Source: Gorillibacterium sp.
GTDB lineage: Bacteria; Bacillota; Bacilli; Paenibacillales; NBRC-103111
Direction: 5' to 3'
DNA: 16,930 bases
Assembly (NCBI GenBank): GCA_014380705.1
Contig: JACMJI010000233.1
Span: 1-16,930 of the forward strand
Below the pieces are notes generated by a model, which had not been told where the DNA came from, ran no database searches, and saw nothing but the letters and a program-made list of their open reading frames with translations. The translations under genes were made by a program, and so were the position numbers. The first letter of the stretch is position 1. The number at the start of each line of letters is the position of its first letter. Positions 7,407 to 14,500 of the stretch are shown one piece after another.

Positions 7407-8153
7407 CTACGGCCGAAGCATCTTGCCCATCCGCTTGGCTGCCTCCATGACAAATTCAGCATCCTGCTTCATTTTATCCATAGTCAGCCGGTTTGATGGA
7501 CCGGAAACCGCCAGAGCGGCTACCATTCGGTGTGCTCGGTCAAATATCGGTGCAGCCACCGCAGCAGCACCTTCCTCCCGCTCTTCCATGCTGGTTGCAT
7601 AGCCCTGCCGCTTCGCTTCCTCTAGCTGAACAAGATAAGCGGCTTTGTGCTCCTCACTACTCCAAATCGCAGAAGCGAGCAACCGTTCACGCACCTCTGA
7701 AGTAGCAAAAGCCACCAACACCTTACCGGATGCCCCAACATGAAGCGGAAGACGCACACCAATAGGTGCAACACGACGAATCGCTTGGCTGCTCTGAACC
7801 GCCTGCACACGAATTCGTTCAAGATCATCCCGCAGGTAGAGGCTGACCGTTTCCCCAATTAGATCCCGCAAGCGTTCCATTTCAGGAAGCAGCAGAATAG
7901 CAGGATCATCATCCTGAGAAAGATTAGCGGACAGCTCCCATATTCGATAACCGAGACGATAGCGCTCGGAAGCGGGGTCACGCCTGACAAAGCCTTTTCC
8001 CTCCAGGGAGGCCAGAAGGCGGTGAACCGTGCTCTTATGTAAATCCGTATGAGAAGCAATCTCCGTCAAGCTGAGGTCACTATCGTCTGTAAAACATAGC
8101 AAAATATCAAGCGCACGCTCAACAGCACGAACGGTAAGCTTAGAATCCTCCAT
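7407..8153 (-). CDS. IclR-family transcriptional regulator
   Basis: This is a 248-residue one-component regulator. The N-terminal winged helix-turn-helix (about 7-60) contains AVERALDILLCF, SLTEIASHTDLHKSTVHRLL and a wing GFVRRDPASERYRLG, all diagnostic of IclR. The C-terminal effector domain (about 75-245) contains RVAPIGVRLPLHVGASGKVLVAF and AAAVAAPIFDRAHRMVAALAVSGP. The ligand is probably a small carboxylic acid or sugar acid, as in the family, but is not determined. I chose the ATG at 8153, which has GGGGG 11 bases upstream; an upstream in-frame ATG at 8180 would add 9 residues but would lie inside the inverted repeat 8170-8186. Neighbours are a divergent superoxide dismutase fusion and, downstream, only repeats. 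Autoregulation is suggested by the leader inverted repeat. Confidence 0.93.
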   Translation of the reverse strand: MEDSKLTVRAVERALDILLCFTDDSDLSLTEIASHTDLHKSTVHRLLASLEGKGFVRRDPASERYRLGYRIWELSANLSQDDDPAILLLPEMERLRDLIGETVSLYLRDDLERIRVQAVQSSQAIRRVAPIGVRLPLHVGASGKVLVAFATSEVRERLLASAIWSSEEHKAAYLVQLEEAKRQGYATSMEEREEGAAAVAAPIFDRAHRMVAALAVSGPSNRLTMDKMKQDAEFVMEAAKRMGKMLRP

Positions 8154-8169
8154 AAAAATGATTTCCCCC

Positions 8170-8186
8170 GTTTCATTCAATGAAAC
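8170..8186. promoter_or_regulatory. Inverted repeat GTTTCATTCAATGAAAC in the iclR leader
   Basis: The arms GTTTCATT and AATGAAAC are perfect 8-bp inverted repeats around one C. The site lies between the predicted -10 and the start codon and abuts the GGGGG ribosome binding site. A bound protein would block transcription or initiation. It shares GTTTCA-N5-TGAAAC with the acnA leader (1450-1466). Confidence 0.6.
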
Positions 8187-8198
8187 TCCGTTACGCCA

Positions 8199-8227
8199 AG
8201 TATACCTGATTGGGTATGAACAAACAA
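8199..8227 (-). promoter_or_regulatory. Predicted sigma-A promoter of iclR
   Basis: On the minus strand, TTGTTT (8227-8222) and TATACT (8204-8199) are separated by 17 bp. Transcription would begin near 8192, which places the inverted repeat 8170-8186 immediately downstream. Confidence 0.55.
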
Positions 8228-8241
8228 AGATTTAAGCTAAA

Positions 8242-8353
8242 TAACCAAGAAACAACCACTGGTTAGTCTTCATAAACGTCATATCTTTCAACTAACCTGA
8301 ATACAATTACTGATGGTCACCATCGGTTATTTTCTTATGTTCATTTGGTGAAC
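8242..8353. promoter_or_regulatory. Cluster of dyad motifs in the iclR / SOD-fusion divergent region
   Basis: The region between the divergent genes holds TAACCA-N12-TGGTTA (8242-8265), a near-perfect palindrome GATGGT-C-ACCATC (8312-8324) flanked by TAACC (near 8293) and GGTTA (near 8325), and GTTCA-N5-TGAAC (8339-8353). These look like operator half-sites for the plus-strand gene. I find no convincing -35/-10 pair for that gene. Confidence 0.35.
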
Positions 8354-8413
8354 GTTGCCGTCTTTTACATCTGAGGAAGTTATATATTGACCTGTACGGA
8401 AAGGGGTTATCTA

Positions 8414-9565
8414 ATGCTTGAAGCTCAAACTTCTATAGCACCACTCCAGATATTAGAGGAAATTCGTTTTTGGAAAATGCAAGAGAAGGATCATACCTAC
8501 GTCATTCGATCATTATCGCCTAACTTAGAAGCGGATTATGTTACATTGATGGAGGAATGGGAAGCCGTACTTGGCAAAATGGAACTAAGCACAGATAAGC
8601 TTGTTGAGGCAGTGGTACGTTCTAATGGAATTATGTCTCCACACTTGCAGACCCAGATTTCTGAATTGCTGCGTGTATCCCTTCTACAATCGCGACAGTT
8701 TGCCGATCAACTCCACCAGTTGCAGTCAGCAAGCAGTGCACTGAGCGACAATGATACCGCGAAAAGGGTTATTGAACCGATAATTCGTGAATCAGAACAC
8801 TTTCTAACGACACTTCAACCCCATCTGAATCGTTTGGACGATAACGCATCAGATGGTTTTGGCAGCACAACAAATCTACAGGAAACTACCCTTACTGGTG
8901 AAGGAATGTGGTCACGCCCTCCCGTACCTGATCAGCAGCCGGTTCCTGTCGGGGGGCACACGCTTCCTCCCCTGCCTTATCCGTACAACGCTTTGGAGCC
9001 TCACATTGATGAGAAGACCATGCACCTACATCATGACGTCCATCATAAAAAATATGTCGATGACCTAAACAAAGCTGAGCTTGCCTTGAAACAAGCCCGT
9101 GAAACGGGTAACTACAATTTAATCAAACATTGGGAGCGTGAGCTTGCCTTTAATGGTGCGGGTCATTATCTTCATACGTTATTCTGGAATATAATGAATC
9201 CCGCGGGGGGCGGCAAAGCAACTGCAAAGATCGCTGCACAAATCGATCGCGATTTTGGCAGCTTTGATACATTCAAGAAACAATTCTCTCAAGCAGCCGA
9301 GAAAGTGGAAGGGAGTGGTTGGGCCATTCTCGTTTGGAGCCCCCGCAGCCACCGACTAGAAATTCTTCAAGCCGAGAAGCACCAAAACCTATCGCAATGG
9401 GATGTCATCCCCCTGCTTGCACTTGATGTATGGGAGCATGCCTACTATCTGAAGTATAATGCTGACCGAGCTAAATATGTCGAGGCTTGGTGGAATATCG
9501 TTTATTGGCCGCATGTCAACGAACGCTTTGCAACAGCTCGTATGGTGAAATGGCATCCCTATTAA
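8414..9565 (+). CDS. Superoxide dismutase (Fe/Mn family) with an N-terminal DUF2935-like helical domain
   Basis: This is a 383-residue fusion. Residues ~185-380 are a complete Fe/Mn superoxide dismutase that would convert superoxide to H2O2 and O2. The metal ligands are H206 (HLHHDVHH), H254 (GHYLHTLFWN), D338 and H342 (LDVWEHAYY). Residues 1-~145 are helical, with EEIRFWKMQEKDHTYVIRSL near the start and IRESEHFLTTL near 124-134; these His/Glu motifs resemble DUF2935/ferritin-like metal-binding bundles. A Pro/Gly-rich linker (about 146-184) joins the two. It is about 180 residues longer than normal SodA and no signal peptide is seen. I prefer the ATG at 8414 (GGGG 7 bases upstream); an in-frame TTG at 8387 with GAGGAAG upstream would add 9 residues. 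It is divergent from iclR. The metal used and the role of the extra domain are unknown. Confidence 0.9.
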   Translation: MLEAQTSIAPLQILEEIRFWKMQEKDHTYVIRSLSPNLEADYVTLMEEWEAVLGKMELSTDKLVEAVVRSNGIMSPHLQTQISELLRVSLLQSRQFADQLHQLQSASSALSDNDTAKRVIEPIIRESEHFLTTLQPHLNRLDDNASDGFGSTTNLQETTLTGEGMWSRPPVPDQQPVPVGGHTLPPLPYPYNALEPHIDEKTMHLHHDVHHKKYVDDLNKAELALKQARETGNYNLIKHWERELAFNGAGHYLHTLFWNIMNPAGGGKATAKIAAQIDRDFGSFDTFKKQFSQAAEKVEGSGWAILVWSPRSHRLEILQAEKHQNLSQWDVIPLLALDVWEHAYYLKYNADRAKYVEAWWNIVYWPHVNERFATARMVKWHPY

Positions 9566-9607
9566 GCTATTAAGCTCGTAGGGCGAATAATCAGCAGCAG
9601 TAATTTG

Positions 9608-9659
9608 AAGAACCGCAAGTAGGTCACTTTGGGAAGGTGGCCTTCATGCGGTTCTTTTT
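9608..9659 (+). terminator. Terminator of the SOD-fusion gene
   Basis: The outer stem AAGAACCGCA (9608-9617) / TGCGGTTCTT (9647-9656) encloses a second stem AGGTCAC (9621-9627) / GTGGCCT (9637-9643, one G-T pair) and is followed by TTTTT. It lies about 40 bp after the stop codon. Confidence 0.85.
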
Positions 9660-9766
9660 GTGTTTGAATCAAGGATAAACGCCTGTCGGCGTCCTTTGGC
9701 GCCGTGCGTTTACCGATGCGGAATCAGAATGAACCTTACCGAGTATTTATACTTTCTGATAGAGAG

Positions 9767-9794
9767 AAAAAAACAGACAGCTCATCGCTATCTG
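9767..9794 (-). terminator. Terminator of folE
   Basis: On the minus strand CAGATAGC (9794-9787), loop GATGA, GCTGTCTG (9781-9774, one G-T pair) and then seven T (9773-9767) form a compact intrinsic terminator 20 bp beyond the folE stop. A further minus-strand stem AAACGC...GCGTTT lies at about 9677-9712 without a T-run. Confidence 0.8.
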
Positions 9795-9814
9795 CTTATC
9801 TTTACTATCCATCG

Positions 9815-10402
9815 TCATCTAATAAGCGACATAAACTCTGTGCGCAGGGCGACATCTTTACTAAAAATCCCCCGTACACCCGAAGTAATGGTCTTACTCC
9901 CGTATTTCTTGACCCCGCGGGAACACATGCACAAGTGCTCACCCTCAACGACAACCATGGCGCCATGAGGCTTAAGAACTTCCATGATGATATCAGCAAT
10001 CTCCGAAGTGACCCGTTCCTGTACTTGCAAGCGTCGAGTAACGGCATCCACCAGTCGGGCAAACTTACTAAGTCCTGCCACTTTACCGCTAGGGATATAC
10101 CCGATATGAACCTTGCCATAGAAAGGTGCCATGTGGTGCTCGCATTGGCTATAGTAGACGATATCTTTAACAATGACCAGCTCTTCATGACGTTCGTCAA
10201 AGGTAACGCCTAATATTTCCTTGTAATCTTGTTCATACCCTCCGAAAATCTCTTCATACATCCGTGTTACCCGTGCAGGCGTATCGCGTAGTCCTTCACG
10301 ATCCGGGTCTTCGCCGATCAGCTTTAGGATTTCACGAACATGCTCCTCGATCTTGTCACGATTGTTAGCGACAGTTTCGTTTCTCAGTTCCTTTGCAGGC
10401 AT
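9815..10402 (-). CDS. folE: GTP cyclohydrolase I
   Basis: FolE converts GTP to 7,8-dihydroneopterin triphosphate, the first committed step for tetrahydrofolate and also the entry to queuosine. The 195-residue protein is full length for the family. The zinc ligands are C87 and H90 ([10 protein letters not shown]) and C158 ([11 protein letters not shown]). Other signature segments are [44 protein letters not shown] and [18 protein letters not shown]. The ATG at 10402 has GGAGAG upstream. It stands alone between yneF and its own terminator, without the mtrB that follows it in Bacillus subtilis. With queG on the same strand about 1.6 kb upstream, both ends of the queuosine route are represented in this window. 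Confidence 0.97.
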   Translation of the reverse strand: MPAKELRNETVANNRDKIEEHVREILKLIGEDPDREGLRDTPARVTRMYEEIFGGYEQDYKEILGVTFDERHEELVIVKDIVYYSQCEHHMAPFYGKVHIGYIPSGKVAGLSKFARLVDAVTRRLQVQERVTSEIADIIMEVLKPHGAMVVVEGEHLCMCSRGVKKYGSKTITSGVRGIFSKDVALRTEFMSLIR

Positions 10403-10520
10403 GTATTTCTCTCCGTTCCAACTTATGCAGCTTATCCCTCAAACAACGAGCGGCTCTCTCCTAAAAGGGAATAGCTCACTTCCATCGCTCCTATGTTTAG
10501 GATGAGTATTTCTGTCAGTT

Positions 10521-10787
10521 TTACTTGAATTTGCGGTTTTTACTTGGGGGCTGGCTAGCTGGCATTGGATTCTTTCCCTGTCCTTGCTGCTTCATCATTT
10601 GTTGAACCTTGGTCATCTGCTGTCGGTTCATATTGTAGCCCATTTGCTTCGCCATCTTTTGCAGCATTTCTGGGTCATTCTGCATCTTCTCCATTTGTCT
10701 ACGCAAATAATAGACACCTACGGCAAACCCAACGACTCCACCAACAATCAAAGTGAGACTAGGAATCAAATAATCCCAAACGTTCAT
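10521..10787 (-). CDS. yneF: YneF-family (UPF0154) small membrane protein
   Basis: This is an 88-residue protein with one N-terminal membrane helix (about residues 7-28, LIPSLTLIVGGVVGFAVGVYYL). A positively charged cytoplasmic tail follows, with the family motif PEMLQKMAKQMGYNMNRQQMTKVQQMM (about 39-66) and a disordered Gln/Pro/Lys-rich end. The function of this widespread Firmicutes family is not established. The start at 10787 has GAGGTGGAG upstream. It is the third of four consecutive minus-strand genes from queG to folE, but gaps of about 120-140 bp on both sides suggest separate transcription. Confidence 0.88.
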   Translation of the reverse strand: MNVWDYLIPSLTLIVGGVVGFAVGVYYLRRQMEKMQNDPEMLQKMAKQMGYNMNRQQMTKVQQMMKQQGQGKNPMPASQPPSKNRKFK

Positions 10788-10829
10788 TCTAACTCCACCT
10801 CTTGCTTCTAAATTCGTCTTTCAGCTTTC

Positions 10830-10858
10830 ATGATACCATGTCCAAAGTGTAGGTACAA
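10830..10858 (-). promoter_or_regulatory. Possible promoter of yneF
   Basis: On the minus strand TTGTAC (10858-10853) and TATCAT (10835-10830) are separated by 17 bp, about 45 bp upstream of the yneF start. The -10 is good and the -35 weak. Confidence 0.35.
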
Positions 10859-10928
10859 ACAAACCTTTTGCTATGACCACAGGAGGAACTAAAGATCAAA
10901 ATATATAGCCAATAAAGGCCAAATCGGA

Positions 10929-11957
10929 CTAGCTATGGACCGATTCAATAAAAACCGTATGATGCTTGGCGAGATCAATTTCTCTAGTTTCAACCTCACC
11001 GCCAAAAGTCTGCGTGACGATTCGAATAATCGGTCGGCTTGGAAGTCCCCGATGCTGGCCAACAACGACACCCATCTCTCTAGTTGACAACCGTACCGAG
11101 GACCCTGTTGGGTAAATGGATATAATGTTCAAAAATTCTACAAGCATCTTTTGGTCAAGAACTGTTCCTGCCATGGACATAATACGCTCACATGCTTCAT
11201 GTGGAAGCATATGTGTCCCTGAATCGTTATAAAGGAAATTATCGTACGTATTCGCAATCGCAACAATCTTAGCATACATGTGAATTTGATCGTCCACTAG
11301 CTGCCGAGGAATTCCATTACCATCCAGCCGTTCATGATGTTGAAAAGCACAGTGTGCGATAAGAAGACTGAATTCTCTTTTGTTCTTTAGTAGATCGAAG
11401 CCTCTCCAGGTATGATGCATTCTTGGGTCTATTGAAGTATCATCTGTAATCAGCTCCACTTTACCAATATCATGCAGCAAAGCCCCGATCGTTAATTCCT
11501 TCATTTGAACCTGCGTCAAACCCATGTTAATACCCATCAAAGCCGATACTGTTGCAACATTCAGTGCATGAACAAACATTGCATTATCCTTGGTTCTGAT
11601 GTCAGAAAGCTGGAGCAAGACCTCCTGGTTTTGCGAGATATCCTCCAAAAGCTTATCAACACTTACACTAACTGACTTCGAAGTAAAATCCTTACCAGAA
11701 CGAACAGCAGCAATCGCTTCATTCATGCGACTCATAACCATTCTTTTATTTTCTTCAGAAACAGGATCTTCAATTTGAATATCTGAATAAAGAGCATCTT
11801 GGATAAAAACCATCGATACGCCAATACGACGTAATGTATTAATCATATAGACGGTCAGTTGCACACCTTCCGCAAGGAGCACAGCACCGTTCCCTGCAAA
11901 AATGGTTCTTCCTAAGTATTGGCCTGGCTCCACGGAGTCAATCGATACATATTTCAT
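10929..11957 (-). CDS. HD-GYP-like domain protein (possible cyclic-di-GMP phosphodiesterase, divergent motif)
   Basis: This is a 342-residue protein without membrane segments. Residues ~1-60 resemble the short N-terminal module found in Bacillales HD-GYP proteins (DSVEPGQYLGRTIFAGNGAVLLAEGV). The HD domain follows with H130, H162-D163 (LLHDIGKV), H181/H182, and H207-H208-E209 with DGNGIP (212-217). The family signature is HHExxDGxGYP; here Tyr is replaced by Ile (GIP). The usual Asp of the later A-D-x-[FY]-D motif is Asn (IANTYDN, N236). The core HD pair and HHE are kept, so activity is possible but may be altered. The family hydrolyses cyclic-di-GMP. It is 50 bp downstream of queG on the same strand and is probably co-transcribed, with AAGGGG before its ATG. 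Confidence 0.85.
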   Translation of the reverse strand: MKYVSIDSVEPGQYLGRTIFAGNGAVLLAEGVQLTVYMINTLRRIGVSMVFIQDALYSDIQIEDPVSEENKRMVMSRMNEAIAAVRSGKDFTSKSVSVSVDKLLEDISQNQEVLLQLSDIRTKDNAMFVHALNVATVSALMGINMGLTQVQMKELTIGALLHDIGKVELITDDTSIDPRMHHTWRGFDLLKNKREFSLLIAHCAFQHHERLDGNGIPRQLVDDQIHMYAKIVAIANTYDNFLYNDSGTHMLPHEACERIMSMAGTVLDQKMLVEFLNIISIYPTGSSVRLSTREMGVVVGQHRGLPSRPIIRIVTQTFGGEVETREIDLAKHHTVFIESVHS

Positions 11958-12007
11958 CAGGCACCCCTTAATTTCATGCTGGATTCGTTATCTGCTTTAC
12001 GTTTCCT

Positions 12008-13183
12008 TCACTTGTGTTCTTGTGTTTGAGCAAGAAGGGCCTTCTCTGCCGCCTGGTTTACTTCATTATTCGGATCTCTTACAGAAGCTTCGGTTAATGC
12101 ATGTACAGCTAACTCGCCACCAATCCTACCTAAAGCCCAAGCTGATACTGCCCGAATATCAGGACGTGGGTCGGCTTTCAGAAGCTGAGAGAGAGCCGGA
12201 ATGGCACTTTGATCCTGAAACTTACCAAGTCCAATGATGGCATTACGCTGCAGCGGCTTCTTACCCCGCCAAGCGGCAGCACCTGAACCAAATTTATGTT
12301 TAAACTCACGATTACCGATCGTTAGCAGTGGAACAAGCAGGGGCTTTACCTTCTCCGGCTCTGGCTGTAAGTCTGTATGGTGTGTCCAATTAAAACCTTT
12401 ATTCTTAGGGCATACCACCTGACAAGTATCGCAGCCATACAGCCGATTTCCAATTTTATCCTTCATCGAATCATCCAAATCATCTTTTGCTTGCGTAAAA
12501 TAGGAGATACAACGCTGTGCATCAAGCACCCCTGGCGCCACTAGTGCATGGGTTGGACAAGCATCCATGCATAGGGTACAGTCACCACAATCCTCTGTGA
12601 CCGGTTGATCGGGTGGGAAGGGAAGGTTCGTAATCAGTTCACCAAGATAAACCCAGGAACCGAATTCGGGGGTAATAACGGAGCAGTTTTTGCCACTCCA
12701 GCCAATACCTGCTCGGACAGCGACCGCGCGGTCGACAAGTGCTCCGGTGTCTACCATGATTTCGGTCCGAGCATCGAGAACCCGCTCCTGGATAAATGCC
12801 GCCAGTTTACTAAGCCTATTATGGAGAGCCCGATGGTAATCATCGCCCCACGCTGAGCGCGCTAGAATACCACGGTAAGCCCCAGGCTCTGAGCGAGGCG
12901 GATCAGGAAGCTTTGAGGGATAAGCAACAGCAATCGCAAGAATTGACTGAGGATTCGTAAAAATCAATTCCGGGTTCGTCCGCTTATCAATATTGCTCTC
13001 TTCAAAGCCACAATTAAAGCCCTTGTCCCGCCTATGTTCAAGATTCTGTTTCAGTTCCATGAAGGGATCCGCTGAAGCAAACCCGATTTTGTCGATGCCT
13101 ATAGATGCTGCGATAGTCAGGATCTCCTGCTTTAGCTGCAAAAAGTCCTGCTCCGTCGCTTCTGATATGCTGCGGATCATCAT
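12008..13183 (-). CDS. queG: Epoxyqueuosine reductase
   Basis: QueG reduces epoxyqueuosine to queuosine at the wobble base of certain tRNAs, using cobalamin and two 4Fe-4S clusters. The 391-residue protein contains VDTGALVDRAVAVRAGIGW (about 144-162, cobalamin/active-site region). The cluster cysteines are C199/C202/C205/C209 (CGDCTLCMDACPTHAL) and C251/C254/C258 (CDTCQVVCPKNKG). C-terminal HEAT-like repeats (about 310-385: AIIGLGKFQDQSAIPALSQ, AVSAWALGRIGGELAVHAL) are usual in Bacillales QueG and bind tRNA. I chose the first of two tandem ATGs (13183), with GGAGG 5 bases upstream; the second, at 13180, has better spacing and is equally possible. A longer frame to 13234 lacks a ribosome binding site. 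It precedes the HD-GYP-like gene by 50 bp. Confidence 0.95.
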   Translation of the reverse strand: MMIRSISEATEQDFLQLKQEILTIAASIGIDKIGFASADPFMELKQNLEHRRDKGFNCGFEESNIDKRTNPELIFTNPQSILAIAVAYPSKLPDPPRSEPGAYRGILARSAWGDDYHRALHNRLSKLAAFIQERVLDARTEIMVDTGALVDRAVAVRAGIGWSGKNCSVITPEFGSWVYLGELITNLPFPPDQPVTEDCGDCTLCMDACPTHALVAPGVLDAQRCISYFTQAKDDLDDSMKDKIGNRLYGCDTCQVVCPKNKGFNWTHHTDLQPEPEKVKPLLVPLLTIGNREFKHKFGSGAAAWRGKKPLQRNAIIGLGKFQDQSAIPALSQLLKADPRPDIRAVSAWALGRIGGELAVHALTEASVRDPNNEVNQAAEKALLAQTQEHK

Positions 13184-13224
13184 GGCTTCCTCCTTGCGCC
13201 TGTTGTTAATTACCTTGCCCCACT

Positions 13225-13236
13225 TCATGATCATGA
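13225..13236. promoter_or_regulatory. 12-bp perfect palindrome upstream of queG
   Basis: TCATGATCATGA lies in the 79-bp gap between the DUF402 gene and queG, about 42 bp before the queG start. It could be an operator, but no promoter elements are evident beside it and short palindromes occur by chance. Confidence 0.25.
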
Positions 13237-13262
13237 GGACGTGTTCACGACAGAAAGGCAGT

Positions 13263-13820
13263 TTACTTGCTCACGTTGCCCCAGCGTTCTTTCCACCATT
13301 CATAATAGGCATTCACTTGACTCCAGTTAAAAGGCTCCTCGCCGGCATCCACTCGTGCAGTAAGCTCTAGAAGTCCCTCCTGCACTTTCTGTTCGACTAT
13401 AGGGGAGTAATGATAGCATTGCCTGTGTCGTTCGTATTCGTCCTGATCTACCAATATTTTTTCCCCAGTAGGTGTAACAATTAAATCTAGATCATAATCG
13501 ATATAAGTAAGGATATTGCCGTAAATATAAGGAGGCGAAGCAACGTTACAATAATAACGGACACCTCCACTTTGAATCAAAGCCACGATGTTGTACCAAG
13601 AGCCAGGTATAAAAAATGTGACCCCAGGATTGCGACTGTACCACTCGTTCCCCATCGCTTCGATAATCTTCGTACGGCAATTCACTGTGACAATCATGTT
13701 AAGAGCAGCATGGCTAGGATGCAGCACGTCGGCAGGAACCCGACGGTTCTCCATCCACATACGGTGAAGACGGCCGTTATGCTTGAAGCTTTTTATCACA
13801 TAATTGTCGATATCGCTCAT
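13263..13820 (-). CDS. DUF402 protein, YgaC/Ntdp-like nucleoside di/triphosphatase
   Basis: This 185-residue protein resembles the UPF0374/DUF402 family, whose Staphylococcus member (Ntdp) hydrolyses nucleoside di- and triphosphates with Mn2+. Family-like segments are YVIKSFKHNGRLHRMW at the N-terminus, GVTFFIPGSWYNIVALI (about 70-86), and RYYCNVASPPYIYGNILTYIDYDLDLIV (about 92-119) with acidic metal-binding residues. It ends with the amphipathic INxYYEWWKERW-type tail, here VNAYYEWWKERWG. I chose the ATG at 13820, with GAGG 10 bases upstream; a longer frame to 13871 overlaps the predicted promoter. The physiological substrate is unknown. queG follows 79 bp downstream with no terminator seen, so read-through is possible. 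Confidence 0.85.
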   Translation of the reverse strand: MSDIDNYVIKSFKHNGRLHRMWMENRRVPADVLHPSHAALNMIVTVNCRTKIIEAMGNEWYSRNPGVTFFIPGSWYNIVALIQSGGVRYYCNVASPPYIYGNILTYIDYDLDLIVTPTGEKILVDQDEYERHRQCYHYSPIVEQKVQEGLLELTARVDAGEEPFNWSQVNAYYEWWKERWGNVSK

Positions 13821-13853
13821 AATGCACCGGCCTCTTTCTCTCTCTTTGCTACA

Positions 13854-13881
13854 AGTATACAAGAAAAGCACACCAGCGCAA
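13854..13881 (-). promoter_or_regulatory. Predicted promoter of the DUF402 gene
   Basis: On the minus strand TTGCGC (13881-13876) and TATACT (13859-13854) are 16 bp apart. The predicted start leaves a leader of about 27 nt with GAGG. Confidence 0.5.
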
Positions 13882-13918
13882 CAATAACTGCGCTAATATG
13901 CTTTGCAAAATAAAGAAA

Positions 13919-14353
13919 TTAATGGAAATTCGCAATGCTAAGTACCCTGCGACCTATTGGTAAAAATCTTTCAAAGTAGCCTACAGCGTCAAAAACAGAC
14001 AATTCCTGTGATTCTTCATGCTCGTCCACAGCAATAAGAATACGATTCACATCTCGTTGACGGAAGCGTTTCCCCATGGCAAGAATCAATTGTTTGCCAA
14101 TTCCTTTGCGACGGTGCTCCGAATCGACTGCAATTCGGTAGTAGTAACCATTATTGTTGTCAATAGTACCAATGATGACCCCGAGGATACATTCCTGGGC
14201 TTCATCCTCAGCTACCATCACAAGCTCACTATCCCAAGACAATTGACGGGCCAAAGCGCTGTTCGTTTCATTGTAACAGGCTTCAGAGAGTACTTCAGCC
14301 AGCAGTTGGTTTACATAAAAATAATCCGACAGCCGAAAAGTGCGAATCTGCAT
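13919..14353 (-). CDS. GNAT-family N-acetyltransferase
   Basis: This is a 144-residue acetyl-CoA-dependent acyltransferase. The core motif A is IAVDSEHRRKGIGKQLI (about 74-90), with the R-x-x-G-x-G acetyl-CoA phosphate-binding loop at R81-G86. Motif B follows as ILIAVDEHEESQELSVFDAVGYFERF, with the common late FxxxGF/YF pattern. The N-terminal MQIRTFRLSDYFYVNQLL has the usual IRxxxxxD start. The substrate cannot be told. I chose the ATG at 14353, with GGGAG 7 bases upstream; an upstream ATG at 14380 lacks a site. The DUF402 gene follows about 98 bp away with its own promoter. Confidence 0.9.
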   Translation of the reverse strand: MQIRTFRLSDYFYVNQLLAEVLSEACYNETNSALARQLSWDSELVMVAEDEAQECILGVIIGTIDNNNGYYYRIAVDSEHRRKGIGKQLILAMGKRFRQRDVNRILIAVDEHEESQELSVFDAVGYFERFLPIGRRVLSIANFH

Positions 14354-14472
14354 ATGGTCGCTCCCTTGAAGAAAAATCACTTACCTAATTTATTTTACGC
14401 TAATTTACGTTGAATTTCCTCCTTTTTCGAACAAAATATTAAATTTTTCTAAAATTTTTTAGGGTTTGCTCT

Positions 14473-14500
14473 TGAAAGCGCTTAATATTAACCGCTTACA
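14473..14500. promoter_or_regulatory. Back-to-back cre-like (CcpA) sites
   Basis: TGAAAGCGCTTAAT (14473-14486, plus) fits the cre pattern TGWAARCGYTWWCW at 13 of 14 positions. The minus-strand match TGTAAGCGGTTAAT (14500-14487) fits at 12 of 14 and directly abuts it. They lie about 120 bp before the GNAT start and about 155 bp before the sodA -35, so either gene could be affected. Confidence 0.4.

Noticed and set aside
9704..10213. 169-residue open frame on the plus strand opposite folE
   Set aside because: It lies antisense to a clear folE, has no family resemblance, and covers the folE terminator.
10432..10485. 17-codon minus-strand frame ([17 protein letters not shown]) just upstream of folE, a possible leader peptide
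   Set aside because: The AGGAG is only about 2-3 bases from the ATG, codons show no attenuation logic, and no terminator/antiterminator pair follows.
10881..10886. AGGAGG on the plus strand in the yneF / HD-GYP gap
   Set aside because: No start codon follows at a useful distance and the frame closes at once.
14434..14460. AT-rich tract AAAATTTTTT-like before the cre-like sites as a terminator
   Set aside because: There is no stable GC-containing stem; it is more likely a promoter-upstream AT tract.
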